From positions 1,860,001 through 1,924,000 of the forward strand of contig NZ_LN831029.1 of NCBI RefSeq assembly GCF_001457475.1: a stretch of DNA of 64,000 bases. The letters are read 5' to 3'. The notes under the pieces are model-generated. The model was not told the DNA's origin and searched no databases. It worked only from the letters and a program-made list of their open reading frames with translations. This document shows, piece by piece, positions 29,969 to 38,751 of this stretch; position 1 is the first letter of the stretch; the number at the start of each line of letters is the position of its first letter. Position numbers and translations under genes: made by a program. Source of the stretch: Achromobacter xylosoxidans. GTDB lineage: Bacteria; Pseudomonadota; Gammaproteobacteria; Burkholderiales; Burkholderiaceae_B.

Positions 29969-30883
29969 GTGCGGCATCCGGCGGCCAATGACTGGCCGCT
30001 CATCGCGAGACTGCAGGGGTGGGAAGCGCGGCTGGCCGATCATCTGGCCGGCCGCGGTCGTTTGGGCGTCGCCTTCTACGAGTTCTTCCGCTTCGGCGTG
30101 AAGCAGGCCTGGGCCTGCCTGTTCGGCGGCCTGATGTGCGCGCTGCTGCTGGGCACGCACTGGTGGTATCCCAAGGACGCCTGGCTGGCGCGCTACGATT
30201 TCCTGACGCTGGCGGCCCTGGCGATCCAGGCGGCGCTGCTGGCCCTGCGCATGGAAACCTGGAGCGAGGCCAAGGTCATCCTGATGTTCCATGTGGTCGG
30301 CACCGGCATGGAACTGTTCAAGACGGCGGCCGGTTCCTGGATCTACCCCGAGGCCAGCGTGCTGCGCATCGGCGGCGTGCCGCTCTTCACCGGCTTCATG
30401 TATGCCGCGGTCGGCAGCTATCTGGCGCGGGTCTGGCGCCTGTTCGACTTCCGCTTCCGCGCCCATCCGCCGCTGGCGGCGACCGTGGCGCTGTCGGTAC
30501 TGATCTACGTGAATTTCTTCGCCCATCATTTCATCGTGGATTTCCGGCTGGCGCTATTCGGCCTGACGGCGCTGCTGTTCGCCCGCACCTGGGTCTATTT
30601 CCGCATCTGGCGCGACTACCGCCGCATGCCGTTGCTGCTGGGCTTCGTGCTGGTGGCGCTGTTCATCTGGTTCGCCGAGAACATCGGCACCTTTGCCAAC
30701 GCCTGGCGCTATCCCAACCAGTCGCAAGGCTGGGAACTGGTATCCATTGCCAAGCTGGGCTCGTGGTTCCTGCTCATGATCATCAGCTACGTGATGGTCA
30801 GCCTGGTCAGCCGGCCGCAGCCGATCGGTGTGGCGGCTGCGCCGCATCCCGTGGGACCGGATAACGCGTCCCCGATTTCCTGA
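29969..30883 (+). CDS. DUF817 integral membrane protein
   Basis: The 304-residue protein has about eight membrane segments and matches the DUF817 family, with the conserved KVILMFHVVGTGMELFKTAAGSWIYPE and FIWFAENIGTFANAWRYPNQ stretches. The Glu, Lys and Trp residues inside the membrane segments hint at a channel or enzyme, but no function is known. The start is a GTG at 29969, 7 bp after the folE2 stop, so the two are likely one transcript. No strong ribosome-binding site is seen, so translation may depend on coupling. Confidence 0.85.
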   Translation: MRHPAANDWPLIARLQGWEARLADHLAGRGRLGVAFYEFFRFGVKQAWACLFGGLMCALLLGTHWWYPKDAWLARYDFLTLAALAIQAALLALRMETWSEAKVILMFHVVGTGMELFKTAAGSWIYPEASVLRIGGVPLFTGFMYAAVGSYLARVWRLFDFRFRAHPPLAATVALSVLIYVNFFAHHFIVDFRLALFGLTALLFARTWVYFRIWRDYRRMPLLLGFVLVALFIWFAENIGTFANAWRYPNQSQGWELVSIAKLGSWFLLMIISYVMVSLVSRPQPIGVAAAPHPVGPDNASPIS

Positions 30884-30894
30884 GCGCCGCTGGC

Positions 30895-30923
30895 TTGCGC
30901 CCAGTAGCCCGATCGGCGATAAT
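30895..30923 (+). promoter_or_regulatory. Promoter of the rpsF operon
   Basis: TTGCGC (30895-30900) and GATAAT (30918-30923) are separated by exactly 17 bp. Transcription would begin near 30930, leaving a leader of about 185 nt before rpsF. The leader contains a CCAGTG/CACTGG hairpin (31004-31025) and a GC-rich stem region near 30950-30975. A long structured leader suits S6:S18 autoregulation, but the known motif was not confirmed. Confidence 0.6.
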
Positions 30924-31117
30924 CGAGAGCTTTCTTGCTCGACCGCCCATGTTTTTTGGGTAGCGGGCTGCCCCTTGCAAGCCATACGCCTCGAAGAAAA
31001 AGACCAGTGATAGAGAAAGCACTGGAAAGCCGGAACGGATCGCGAACACGATGTGCGCGCGGACTGATGACGGTGTCGGGCGGACGGCAGGCAAGACATC
31101 CTCAAGGAGTTTTACTC

Positions 31118-31492
31118 ATGCGTCACTACGAAGTGGTGTTTATCGTTCACCCCGACCAAAGCGAGCAAGTGCCCGCCATGGTCGAGCGTTACCAAGCGCT
31201 GGTCACGGGCCAAGGCGGCTCGGTGCACCGCCTGGAAGACTGGGGCCGCCGTCAACTGGCCTACCCGATCCAGAAGCTCGTCAAGGCTCACTACGTCTGC
31301 CTGAACATCGAGTGCGGCCAAGCCACGCTGGATGAGCTGGAACACTCGTTCCGCTACAACGACGCCGTGCTGCGCCACCTGGTCATCAAGACCAAGAAGG
31401 CCCAGACCGCTCCCTCGATCATGATGAAGTCGGTCGAGCGCGAAGAAGCCCGCAAGGCTTCGGCGGAAGCTGTCGCGGCTCAGGCCGAGTAA
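31118..31492 (+). CDS. rpsF: 30S ribosomal protein S6
   Basis: The 124-residue protein starts [25 protein letters not shown] and has [28 protein letters not shown], diagnostic of S6. It binds S18 and the central domain of 16S rRNA. The C-terminal 25 residues are an acidic/alanine-rich tail, as common in this protein. AAGGAG lies 8 bp before the start. It leads the operon rpsF-priB-rpsR-rplI. Confidence 0.97.
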   Translation: MRHYEVVFIVHPDQSEQVPAMVERYQALVTGQGGSVHRLEDWGRRQLAYPIQKLVKAHYVCLNIECGQATLDELEHSFRYNDAVLRHLVIKTKKAQTAPSIMMKSVEREEARKASAEAVAAQAE

Positions 31493-31543
31493 GCAGGGCT
31501 CAGGCAGAGCCCATCCCATGAAGTCCCCTTGGTGCCTGGCAGG

Positions 31544-31867
31544 ATGAACAAGCTGGAACTCAGCGCCCGCGTTCTCGAATGCGAGCCTTTGCGCCACACT
31601 CCCGCCGGTCTGCCAGCCCTGGAAATGGTGCTGGCGCACGAATCCGAGGTCATCGAAGCCGGCCATCCGCGCCGTGTCGAACTGACGATCTCGGCCGTGG
31701 CACTGGGCGATCTGGCGTTGCTGTTGCAAGGAACGGCGCTGGGGTCCGAATTGCAGGTGCAGGGGTTTCTGGCCCCGGTGCGCAAGGACTCCGTGAAGTT
31801 CAAGCTGCATCTGCAGCAGGCGCGCAGGATCAGCGGCAGCGCAGGACGCGATCCGCTGGTGGCTTGA
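31544..31867 (+). CDS. priB: Primosomal replication protein N (PriB)
   Basis: The 107-residue OB-fold single-strand DNA-binding protein has [34 protein letters not shown] and ends with [13 protein letters not shown], matching PriB. It acts with PriA to reload the replicative helicase at stalled forks. Its place between rpsF and rpsR is the classical order. Start at 31544 chosen by similarity; an upstream TTG is possible. The helicase DnaB that it helps to load is encoded 1.8 kb downstream. Confidence 0.93.
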   Translation: MNKLELSARVLECEPLRHTPAGLPALEMVLAHESEVIEAGHPRRVELTISAVALGDLALLLQGTALGSELQVQGFLAPVRKDSVKFKLHLQQARRISGSAGRDPLVA

Positions 31868-31972
31868 CGGGAAGGGCAACGGGCGCGAGAGCGCCTTCTG
31901 AATACGGATAGGTTACGGGGAGTCGGGCCCGATCAAGGCAGACCCGGTCCTCTCAAACATAAGGCACATATC

Positions 31973-32245
31973 ATGGCTTTCTTCGGAAAACGCAAGGAAA
32001 AACGCAAATTCACGCAGCAGAACCCGCTCTTCAAGCGTCGTAAGTTCTGCCGCTTCACCGCCGCTGGCGTCGAAGAGATCGACTACAAGGATCTGGACAC
32101 CCTGCGCGACTTCGTGCAAGAAAACGGCAAGATCATCCCGGCTCGCCTGACCGGCACCAAGGCAATCTACCAGCGCCAGCTGGACACCGCCATCAAGCGC
32201 GCGCGCTTCCTGGCCCTGTTGCCTTACACCGACAACCACAACTAA
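31973..32245 (+). CDS. rpsR: 30S ribosomal protein S18
   Basis: The 90-residue basic protein has [42 protein letters not shown] and the C-terminal [18 protein letters not shown], diagnostic of S18. It has a single cysteine, so it is the zinc-free form. It pairs with S6 encoded upstream. A 105-bp spacer separates it from priB and rplI follows 14 bp later. Confidence 0.97.
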   Translation: MAFFGKRKEKRKFTQQNPLFKRRKFCRFTAAGVEEIDYKDLDTLRDFVQENGKIIPARLTGTKAIYQRQLDTAIKRARFLALLPYTDNHN

Positions 32246-32259
32246 TCCGGGGCACTGAA

Positions 32260-32715
32260 ATGCAAGTTATTCTGCTCGAAAAAGTCGTCAACCTGGGTAA
32301 CCTCGGCGAAGTCGTCCGCGTGCGTGATGGCTACGCCCGCAACTTCCTGATTCCCCAGAAGAAGGCCCGTCGCGCAACCGACGCCGCCCTGAAGGAATTC
32401 GAAGCCCGCCGCGCCGAACTGGAAAAGATCCAGGCCGAGAAGCTGGCCGCCGCCCAGGCCCTGGGCGAGCGCGTCAACGGCTACCAACTGAAGATCGTCC
32501 AGAAGGCTGGCGTCGACGGCCGTCTGTTCGGCTCGGTCACCAACGCCGACATCGCCGAAGGTCTGAAGAAGGCCGGTTTCGAAGGCATCGAAAAGGCCCA
32601 GGTGCGCATGCCCAACGGCCAGCTCAAGGCCATCGGCGAGTTCCCGATCCAGGTCGCCCTGCACGCCGACGTGACCGTCGACGTCACGGTGCTGGTCGAA
32701 GGCGAACTGTCGTAA
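32260..32715 (+). CDS. rplI: 50S ribosomal protein L9
   Basis: The 151-residue protein has the L9 N-terminal domain [36 protein letters not shown], then the long connecting helix rich in Ala, Glu and Lys (residues 40-75), and the C-terminal rRNA-binding domain. It ends the ribosomal part of the operon; a strong intrinsic terminator follows 18 bp after the stop. Confidence 0.97.
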   Translation: MQVILLEKVVNLGNLGEVVRVRDGYARNFLIPQKKARRATDAALKEFEARRAELEKIQAEKLAAAQALGERVNGYQLKIVQKAGVDGRLFGSVTNADIAEGLKKAGFEGIEKAQVRMPNGQLKAIGEFPIQVALHADVTVDVTVLVEGELS

Positions 32716-32732
32716 GCCTCGCCCCGCGGTAG

Positions 32733-32764
32733 AAAAAAAGCCGGCCCGCGCGCCGGCTTTTTTT
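32733..32764 (+). terminator. Intrinsic terminator after rplI
   Basis: The stem AAAAGCCGGC / GCCGGCTTTT around CCGCGC ends in a T-run. The A-run on the left makes it potentially bidirectional. It separates the ribosomal genes from the kinase-like/dnaB pair. Confidence 0.92.
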
Positions 32765-32861
32765 CTTTGCGGCTTGTGTTCCGTCGCGGTACCCGCCGCC
32801 ATTTGCGTGTAGTCTTGCGGGCTGCACGCTTGTCTCCCACGCCGTTTCCTTCGAGGACCTC

Positions 32862-33701
32862 TTGACCCAGCCGCCCGTCCACCACAACGCCCCCGCCGGA
32901 TTGCGAGCCTGGCTCGACAGCCTGGACGCCGAGCGCGAGCCGTCGGTGCGCGATGCGACCATCGATGGGGTGCGCTGCATCGTCAAGCGCCGGCGCCCGG
33001 GACTGGCGAGCGGCGTGAGCTACGTGTTGCGCTATGCGCGCGCGTTGTTCCTTGGGCTGGGGTGCAAGCTGTTCCTGGGCGAATTCCCGCGGCCCGGCAT
33101 CCTGTTGCGCAACGGCCTGGAGCACGAGGCCCGGCGCCTGAAGCAATTGCTGCAGGCCGGCTGCCGCGTGCCCGAGGTCTGGTGGCAGGAAGAGGGGCTG
33201 CTGGTGCTGGAGTTCGTCGGCGACGACCTGGCCGACCTGATCCGCAACGAAGACACCACCTCGCGCCTGTGGCTGACGCGGGCGGCCGCGACCGACCTGG
33301 CCGCCTTCCACGCCCGTGGGCTGTGGCATGGCGGCGCCCAGATCCGCAACATCACCTTGCAGGATGGCGAATTGTGGCGCATCGACTTCGAGGAAAACAT
33401 CGGTTCGACGCTGTCGCGGCCACTGGCGCAAGCCTATGATCTGTTCCAGATGCTGGCGTCGCTGGCATCGTTGCGCAAGTTGCCCGACGAGGTCGGCCGC
33501 ACCCTGGGTAAACTGGCGCTGGAAGTCTATTTCGAGTGCAATCCCGATCCCGAGGTCAAGGCGCGCCTGCGCCGCCTGACCCGGGTGCTTTCCTTCATCG
33601 CCACGCCGTTGCGCCCGCTCCTGGGCCGGTTGCCGTCGCGCGATGTGCAGGGTTTCTTCCGCGTCGCGGATATCCTGCAGCCGTTACTATTGAAGCCATG
33701 A
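32862..33701 (+). CDS. Kinase-fold protein lacking the catalytic-loop Asp, coupled to dnaB
   Basis: The 279-residue protein looks like a small protein-kinase/Kdo-kinase fold. K42 or K43 (IVKRRRPG) lies near the N-lobe, LVLEFVGDDLADLI is hinge-like, HGGAQIRN (156-163) replaces the HxDxxxxN catalytic loop, and IDFEEN with D175 corresponds to the metal-binding DFG Asp. The catalytic Asp is Gly158, so it may be a pseudokinase or use another base. Similar proteins are annotated as kinases or toluene-tolerance proteins. The start is a TTG at 32862 with GAGG upstream. Its stop overlaps the dnaB start as ATGA, suggesting translational coupling. Function is unknown. Confidence 0.75.
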   Translation: MTQPPVHHNAPAGLRAWLDSLDAEREPSVRDATIDGVRCIVKRRRPGLASGVSYVLRYARALFLGLGCKLFLGEFPRPGILLRNGLEHEARRLKQLLQAGCRVPEVWWQEEGLLVLEFVGDDLADLIRNEDTTSRLWLTRAAATDLAAFHARGLWHGGAQIRNITLQDGELWRIDFEENIGSTLSRPLAQAYDLFQMLASLASLRKLPDEVGRTLGKLALEVYFECNPDPEVKARLRRLTRVLSFIATPLRPLLGRLPSRDVQGFFRVADILQPLLLKP

Positions 33702-35080
33702 ACACACCTGCCGATTCCCAGCTCGAATACCTGCGCGTTCCTCCCCATTCGATCGAGGCGGAGCAGTCGGTGCTGGGTGGCCTGCTGCTGGACAACGCAG
33801 CCTGGGACCGTATTGCCGACGTGCTGGTCGAAGAGGACTTCTACCGCCACGACCACCGGCTGATCTGGCACCACATCGCCCGCCTGATCGGCCTGGCGCG
33901 TCCGGCCGACGTTATCACGGTGCATGAATCGCTGGTCAGCGCGGGCAAGGCCGAGGACGCCGGCGGCCTGGCCTACCTGAACGCGCTGGCGCACAACACG
34001 CCGTCGGCCGCCAACATCCGCCGCTATGGCGAAATCGTGCGCGAGCGCGCCATGCTGCGCAAGCTGGTGTCGATCGCCGACGAGATCTCCTCGGCCGCCA
34101 TGAATCCGCAGGGCAAGGAAGCGCGCCAACTGCTGGACGAGGCCGAGTCCAAGGTGTTCCAGATTGCCCAGGAAGGCGCGCGCGGCGCCGCCGGCTTCCA
34201 GGAAATCCAGCCGCTGCTCACGCAGGTGGTCGAACGCATCGACGAGCTCTATCACCGCGAAAGCACTTCTGATGTGACCGGCGTGCCCACCGGTTTCACC
34301 GATCTCGACAAGATGACCTCGGGCATGCAGGGCGGCGACCTGATCATCGTGGCCGGCCGCCCGTCCATGGGCAAGACCTCGTTCTCGATGAACATCGGCG
34401 AACACGTGGCCATCGAAGAGGGCCTGCCGGTGGCGGTATTCTCGATGGAAATGGGCGCGGTGCAGCTGGCCATGCGTATGCTGGGTTCGGTCGGCCTGCT
34501 CGACCAGCACCGCATGCGGACCGGCAAGCTGATCGCCGAGGACTGGCCGCGCGTGACCCACGCGGTGCAATTGATGCAGGACGCGCAGGTCTACATCGAT
34601 GAATCGCCCGCGCTCAGCCCGATGGAAGTGCGCGCCCGCGCGCGCCGCCTGGCGCGCCAGTGCGGCCAGCTCGGCCTGATCATCATCGACTACCTGCAAC
34701 TGATGTCGGGCAACGGTTCGGGCGAGAACCGCGCCACCGAGGTGTCGGAAATCAGCCGTTCGCTCAAGGGCCTGGCCAAGGAACTGAACTGTCCGCTGAT
34801 CGCGCTGTCGCAGCTGAACCGAAGCCTGGAACAGCGTCCCAACAAGCGCCCCGTGATGAGCGACCTGCGCGAATCGGGCGCCATCGAACAGGACGCGGAC
34901 GTGATCCTGTTCATCTACCGCGACGAAGTCTACAACCCCGATTCACCGGACAAGGGCACCGCCGAGATCATCATCGGCAAGCAGCGTAACGGCCCGATCG
35001 GCACGGTGCGCCTGACCTTCCAGGGTTCGAGCACGCGCTTCCTGAACTTCTCCGGCGCGCAGCCCCGCGACATGTACTGA
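33698..35080 (+). CDS. dnaB: Replicative DNA helicase
   Basis: The 460-residue hexameric helicase unwinds DNA at the fork. The N-terminal primase-binding domain starts LRVPPHSIEAEQSVLGGLLLDN. The RecA-like domain has Walker A AGRPSMGKT (219-227), Walker B LIIIDYLQLM and the H4-like ALSQLNRSLEQRPNKRP motif, with arginine finger region KQRNGP. The start is the ATG at 33698, which overlaps the stop of the upstream kinase-like gene by 4 bp. A bidirectional terminator follows 20 bp after the stop. Confidence 0.97.
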   Translation: MNTPADSQLEYLRVPPHSIEAEQSVLGGLLLDNAAWDRIADVLVEEDFYRHDHRLIWHHIARLIGLARPADVITVHESLVSAGKAEDAGGLAYLNALAHNTPSAANIRRYGEIVRERAMLRKLVSIADEISSAAMNPQGKEARQLLDEAESKVFQIAQEGARGAAGFQEIQPLLTQVVERIDELYHRESTSDVTGVPTGFTDLDKMTSGMQGGDLIIVAGRPSMGKTSFSMNIGEHVAIEEGLPVAVFSMEMGAVQLAMRMLGSVGLLDQHRMRTGKLIAEDWPRVTHAVQLMQDAQVYIDESPALSPMEVRARARRLARQCGQLGLIIIDYLQLMSGNGSGENRATEVSEISRSLKGLAKELNCPLIALSQLNRSLEQRPNKRPVMSDLRESGAIEQDADVILFIYRDEVYNPDSPDKGTAEIIIGKQRNGPIGTVRLTFQGSSTRFLNFSGAQPRDMY

Positions 35081-35099
35081 GCGTCCGGCGCCCGGCCCC

Positions 35100-35129
35100 A
35101 AAAAAAACCGCGCCCGGGCGCGGTTTTTT
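35100..35129. terminator. Bidirectional terminator between dnaB and a convergent symporter gene
   Basis: The 16-bp perfect palindrome with half-site CCGCGCCC (35108-35123) is flanked by eight As and six Ts, which serves both strands. Confidence 0.9.
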
Positions 35130-35146
35130 CATGCGGGCGTGGCGAT

Positions 35147-36124
35147 TCACTCGTCCGTTTCGGGGCGCTTGCCGTAGCGCGCGGCCAGCACGCCGCAGAC
35201 CATCAGCTGGATCTGGTGGAACAGCATCAGCGGCAGCACGATGGCGCCCACCGCATGGCCGGCGAACAGCACCTGGGCCATGGGAATGCCGCTGGCCAGG
35301 CTCTTCTTGGAGCCGCAAAACAGCAGCGTGATGCGGTCGGGCTGGTTGAAGCCGAACATCTTGCCGGCCAGCGCCGACAGGCCCAGCGCCAGCGCCAGGA
35401 TGACGGCGCAGCACACCACCAGGCCCAGCAGCGCCGGGATCGGCGTGGAACTCCACAGGCCCTCGTTGATGGCTTCGGAGAACGCGGTATAGACCACCAG
35501 CAGGATCGATCCCTGGTCGACGAACTTCAGCATCGCCTTGCGCTTGTGCACCCAGGCGCCGATCCAGCGGCGGGCGAACTGCCCCAGCACGAACGGTAGC
35601 AGCAGCTGCAACATGATCTTGCCGACCGCATCGAACGAGATCGGCGCGCTGCCGGCGTTGGCGACCACGGTGCCCACCAGCAGCGGCGTCAGGAAAATCC
35701 CCAGCAGGCTCGAGGCCGAGGCGCTGCAGACCGCCGCCGGCACGTTGCCGCGCGCCATCGAGGTGAAGGCGATGGCCGACTGCACGGTGGCCGGCAGGCA
35801 GCACAGGAACAGGATGCCGAGATAGAGCTCGGGGGTGACCAGCGGTTCCAGCACCGGCTTGAGCGCCAGGCCCAGCAGCGGGAACATGAGGAACGTGGCC
35901 GAGAAAATCGTGAGATGCAGCTTCCAGTGGGTCAGGCCGGCGATGATGGCCTCGCGCGACAGGCGCGCGCCGTGCAGGAAGAACAGCAGGCCGACCGCGA
36001 TGTTGGTGATCCAGCCGAACACCACCACGCCCTTTCCGTGGGCGGGCACGATGCTGGCGATGATGACGGTGCAGATCAGGTAGAGGGTGAAGCGGTCGGG
36101 CAGGAGGCGGGCAAGGCGTGACAT
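35147..36124 (-). CDS. Bile acid:sodium symporter-like (YfeH/SLC10A7 type) transporter
   Basis: The 325-residue protein has ten membrane segments and matches the SBF-like family. Characteristic stretches include NIAVGLLFFLHGARLSREAI, CCLPATVQSAIAFTSMARGNVPAAVCSASASSLLG and CGSKKSLASGIPMAQVLF, the last carrying the polar crossover region. Homologues are sodium-coupled organic anion transporters, although bacterial YfeH substrates are unknown. The coding ends 17 bp past the terminator shared with dnaB. No operon partner is visible. Confidence 0.88.
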   Translation of the reverse strand: MSRLARLLPDRFTLYLICTVIIASIVPAHGKGVVVFGWITNIAVGLLFFLHGARLSREAIIAGLTHWKLHLTIFSATFLMFPLLGLALKPVLEPLVTPELYLGILFLCCLPATVQSAIAFTSMARGNVPAAVCSASASSLLGIFLTPLLVGTVVANAGSAPISFDAVGKIMLQLLLPFVLGQFARRWIGAWVHKRKAMLKFVDQGSILLVVYTAFSEAINEGLWSSTPIPALLGLVVCCAVILALALGLSALAGKMFGFNQPDRITLLFCGSKKSLASGIPMAQVLFAGHAVGAIVLPLMLFHQIQLMVCGVLAARYGKRPETDE

Positions 36125-36209
36125 GGAGATAGGGAGGGGAGGAAAAGCGGCGGCGGCGCGCGACGGGCGCCGGAATCGGGGCGTATTGTAGACGCGGGGG
36201 CTTGGACGG

Positions 36210-37190
36210 TCAGGGCGTCATGGCCAGGGCCAGGTCGAACGCGGCGATCAGCGAGGCCTGGTCGGCGACCCCCTTGCCGGCGATGTCGAAGGCGGTGCCG
36301 TGGTCGACGCTGGTGCGCACGAACGGCAGGCCCACCGTGACATTGACGCCATGATCCAGGCCCAGGTACTTGACCGGGATCAGGCCCTGGTCGTGGTACT
36401 GGGCCACCACGATGTCGAACTCGCCGCGGCGCGCCCGCATGAAGATGGTGTCGCCGGGCCACGGGCCGCTGGCGTCGATGCCCTCGTCGCGCGCGCGGCG
36501 GATGGCAGGCTCGATGATGTCGATGTCTTCGCGCCCGAACTTGCCGCCTTCGCCGGCATGCGGATTCAGCCCGGCGACCGCGACCCGCGGGCGCGCGATG
36601 CCCATCTGGCGGCAGGCGCGGTCGGCCAGGCGCATGGCGGTGAGTTCGGCCTCGGGAGTGATGCGCGCCATGACGTCGGCCAGCGCCACATGGATGGTCA
36701 CCAGCAGCACGCGCAACTCGTCGTTGGCCAGCATCATGGCGAAATCATCGGTGCCGGAGCGTTCGGCCAGGATCTCGGTGTGGCCGGGATAATCGATGCC
36801 GGCCTCGTGCATCGATTTCTTGTTCAACGGCGCGGTGACGATGGCGCGGATGTGGCCGGCCCGGGCGTCGTCGATGGCGGCGCAGACATAGTCATAGGCC
36901 GCGCGGCCGGCGGCGGCGCTGATCCGGCCATAGGGCAGGTCGGGCGGCAGGGCGGGGCTGCAGTTCACCACCTCGATGCGGCCGGCGTCGCCGCTGGCCT
37001 GCCCGGCCCGCGCGATCTCGGTGATCTCCAGGCGCGCGCCCAGCGCGCTGGCGGCGCGGCGCAAGGCGCCGGCGTCCCCATACACCACGCAGGAGGCATT
37101 CAAGCCCTGGGCGCAGGCCTTGACGACGATTTCGGGGCCGATGCCGGCGGCATCCCCCATGGTGATGCCGACGGGCGGGGGCGTCTTCAC
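36210..37190 (-). CDS. pdxA: 4-hydroxythreonine-4-phosphate dehydrogenase family (PdxA)
   Basis: The 326-residue protein has all PdxA landmarks: GITMGDAAGIGPEI, the zinc ligands in YPGHTEIL, TIHVALADV and VAQYHDQGLIPVKYL, and the product-binding GLNPHAGEGGKFG. It oxidises 4-phosphohydroxy-L-threonine in vitamin B6 synthesis. The family also includes PdxA2 dehydrogenases of sugar-acid catabolism. There is no DUF1537 kinase nearby to suggest the latter, and no ksgA to confirm the former. I place the start at the GTG at 37190 with GGGAA upstream. A small lipoprotein gene lies 14 bp upstream on the same strand. Confidence 0.9.
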   Translation of the reverse strand: MKTPPPVGITMGDAAGIGPEIVVKACAQGLNASCVVYGDAGALRRAASALGARLEITEIARAGQASGDAGRIEVVNCSPALPPDLPYGRISAAAGRAAYDYVCAAIDDARAGHIRAIVTAPLNKKSMHEAGIDYPGHTEILAERSGTDDFAMMLANDELRVLLVTIHVALADVMARITPEAELTAMRLADRACRQMGIARPRVAVAGLNPHAGEGGKFGREDIDIIEPAIRRARDEGIDASGPWPGDTIFMRARRGEFDIVVAQYHDQGLIPVKYLGLDHGVNVTVGLPFVRTSVDHGTAFDIAGKGVADQASLIAAFDLALAMTP

Positions 37191-37204
37191 GATGCGTTCC
37201 CGGC

Positions 37205-37516
37205 TTATTGCTGCGGCGCGCTCTTGGGCGGCGGGACCTCGCCGCATTCGAACGTGACGGTGGCGCGCTTGGAGCCCAGGCCCGTCGCGTGGTTCGAGGT
37301 GATGGCCGGCTTCTGCAGCTTGCGTCCGATCGACTGGCAATACTGGTCGGCGCGTTGCAGCGCCTGGTTCTTGATTTCGACCCAGGTCAGCAATTGCGTG
37401 CCGGAACTGTAGGTGACGCTGTAGCTGTTCTTGCCGGTGGGCGTTACTTCGCTCATGCTGGAACAGGCGGTCAGCAGGGCGAGCAAGGCGGAGGCGAGGG
37501 CAAGGCGTGCGAACAT
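37205..37516 (-). CDS. Small lipoprotein
   Basis: The 103-residue protein has a lipoprotein signal peptide with lipobox LTAC (MFARLALASALLALLTACSSMSE). The mature domain has two cysteines (QYC, FECGE) that could form a disulfide, and SYSVTYSSGTQLLTWVEIKNQALQRADQYC, which looks like small secreted envelope proteins. Function is unknown. It is directly upstream of pdxA on the same strand, probably in one transcript. The 125 bp ahead of it hold its promoter; no clear boxes were identified. Confidence 0.8.
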   Translation of the reverse strand: MFARLALASALLALLTACSSMSEVTPTGKNSYSVTYSSGTQLLTWVEIKNQALQRADQYCQSIGRKLQKPAITSNHATGLGSKRATVTFECGEVPPPKSAPQQ

Positions 37517-37641
37517 GGGGAATCCGTAAAAGGCGACAATTCACATTACAACATTATGCCGCTCCCGCTGTCCCCGGGATACACAATACAGAGAAAGGCC
37601 GGCATCGCGTGGCGGCTGCCGGCGGCCCGGTCAGCGCGCCG

Positions 37642-38100
37642 CTAGGGCGCGCCCACAGCGCTGCGCCGATCGACCTTGCGGCTCAGGACGATCGAGGTCT
37701 GCGTCTGCTTGACGCCATCGATCAGGCCAATGCGGTCCAGCAGCGCGTCCAGTTGTTCGTGGGTTTCGCAGCGCAGGAAAATCAGGTAGTCGTAGGGGCC
37801 GCTGACGGACGAGACTTCCTCGACCTCGGGCATTTTCTCCAGTTCGCGGATCACCGCGGCCGGCGTCTTGGGCAGCACGCTGATGAAGCAATACGCACGC
37901 ACCGCGGCTTCTTCAAGCAAGCGCCCCAGGCGCACCCCGTAGCCTGCCACGATGTTCTCGCGTTCCAGGCGGGCTATGCGCGCCACCACCGTGGTGCGCG
38001 CCAACCCCAGCTTGCGCGCCAGGATGGCGGCGGGTTCACGGGCGTTGGCCTGCAGCAGGCTGAGCAACTGCCGGTCGATGGCGTCTAGGCGTTCGTTCAT
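37642..38100 (-). CDS. Lrp/AsnC-family transcriptional regulator
   Basis: The 152-residue protein has an N-terminal helix-turn-helix (LDAIDRQLLSLLQANAREPAAILARKLGLARTTVVARIARLE) and a C-terminal RAM effector domain (AYCFISVLPKTPAAVIRELEKMPEVEEVSSVSGPYDYLIFLRC). Such proteins form octamers and sense amino acids. The start is taken at 38100; an in-frame ATG 12 bp upstream is possible. Its targets are not apparent, because it is flanked by unrelated genes. Confidence 0.92.
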   Translation of the reverse strand: MNERLDAIDRQLLSLLQANAREPAAILARKLGLARTTVVARIARLERENIVAGYGVRLGRLLEEAAVRAYCFISVLPKTPAAVIRELEKMPEVEEVSSVSGPYDYLIFLRCETHEQLDALLDRIGLIDGVKQTQTSIVLSRKVDRRSAVGAP

Positions 38101-38145
38101 GCGCCCGACCATACAGGCGCGGCGCGGCGCAAGTCAATGCATGTG

Positions 38146-38751
38146 TCAGCCGTCGGATTCCGGCGGGATGCCGCCGCGGTAGACGCGGCCGTCGAAGACG
38201 AAGCGGGTGATGGTCCGGGAGGCGGCGTCGAAGACCCGGTCGCGGCGCGCGGCATCCTGCTCCCGCGCCGGAACCAGGGTGAAACGACAGAGGTCGGCGC
38301 CGCTGTCGTAGCGCGCCACGCGCACCAGGTCGGTGACGCCGAACGCCTGGGCATGGTGCGCGAATTCGCGCAATTGCTCCATCTCGTGGAAGGCGCCGTG
38401 GTCGCTGACGAGCTGCATGCCGAACTTGCTTTCCTGTGCGGGAGGCGGCGCCGGCGTCGGCGTCGCAAGCGGCGCCCGGGCGATGTCATAGTCGAAGCGC
38501 GCGCCGATCTCGCGCATGGCCGCCAGCACCGCCTGCCAGGCCGGGTCGTCCAGGGCCAGGCGGGCGGCCATGGCCAGCAGCCGATGCTGTCCCAATGCCC
38601 GCGGTTGCGGGCCGCCGATATAGCTGGACCAGGGCACGGCATCGTCCAGGCCGGCCAGTTCGGCCATCTGGGCGTCGCCGTATCCCAACCGTTCCTGCAA
38701 CCGCCGCAGCGCCGCCGCGTCGGGGGGCATGTAGTCGTGGATCGTCTTCAT
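38146..38751 (-). CDS. Protein with N-terminal phage-type helix-turn-helix, unknown function
   Basis: The 201-residue protein begins MKTIHDYMPPDAAALRRLQERLGYGDAQMAELAGLDD. This resembles Cro/XRE-like helix-turn-helix proteins of Bordetella, with a WSSYIGG stretch and a second helical part. After a Pro/Ala linker (about 110-118) comes an unrecognised 80-residue domain. The start at 38751 is preceded by GGGAG. It is divergent from a small gene, and DNA binding is an inference. Confidence 0.7.
   Translation of the reverse strand: MKTIHDYMPPDAAALRRLQERLGYGDAQMAELAGLDDAVPWSSYIGGPQPRALGQHRLLAMAARLALDDPAWQAVLAAMREIGARFDYDIARAPLATPTPAPPPAQESKFGMQLVSDHGAFHEMEQLREFAHHAQAFGVTDLVRVARYDSGADLCRFTLVPAREQDAARRDRVFDAASRTITRFVFDGRVYRGGIPPESDG

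Noticed and set aside
32862..33701. Ordinary serine/threonine kinase
   Set aside because: The catalytic HxD motif is replaced by HGG; a plain kinase label would be misleading.
36210..37190. PdxA2 of sugar-acid catabolism
   Set aside because: No DUF1537 kinase or aldolase neighbour; the sequence alone does not separate the two, so the broader name is kept.
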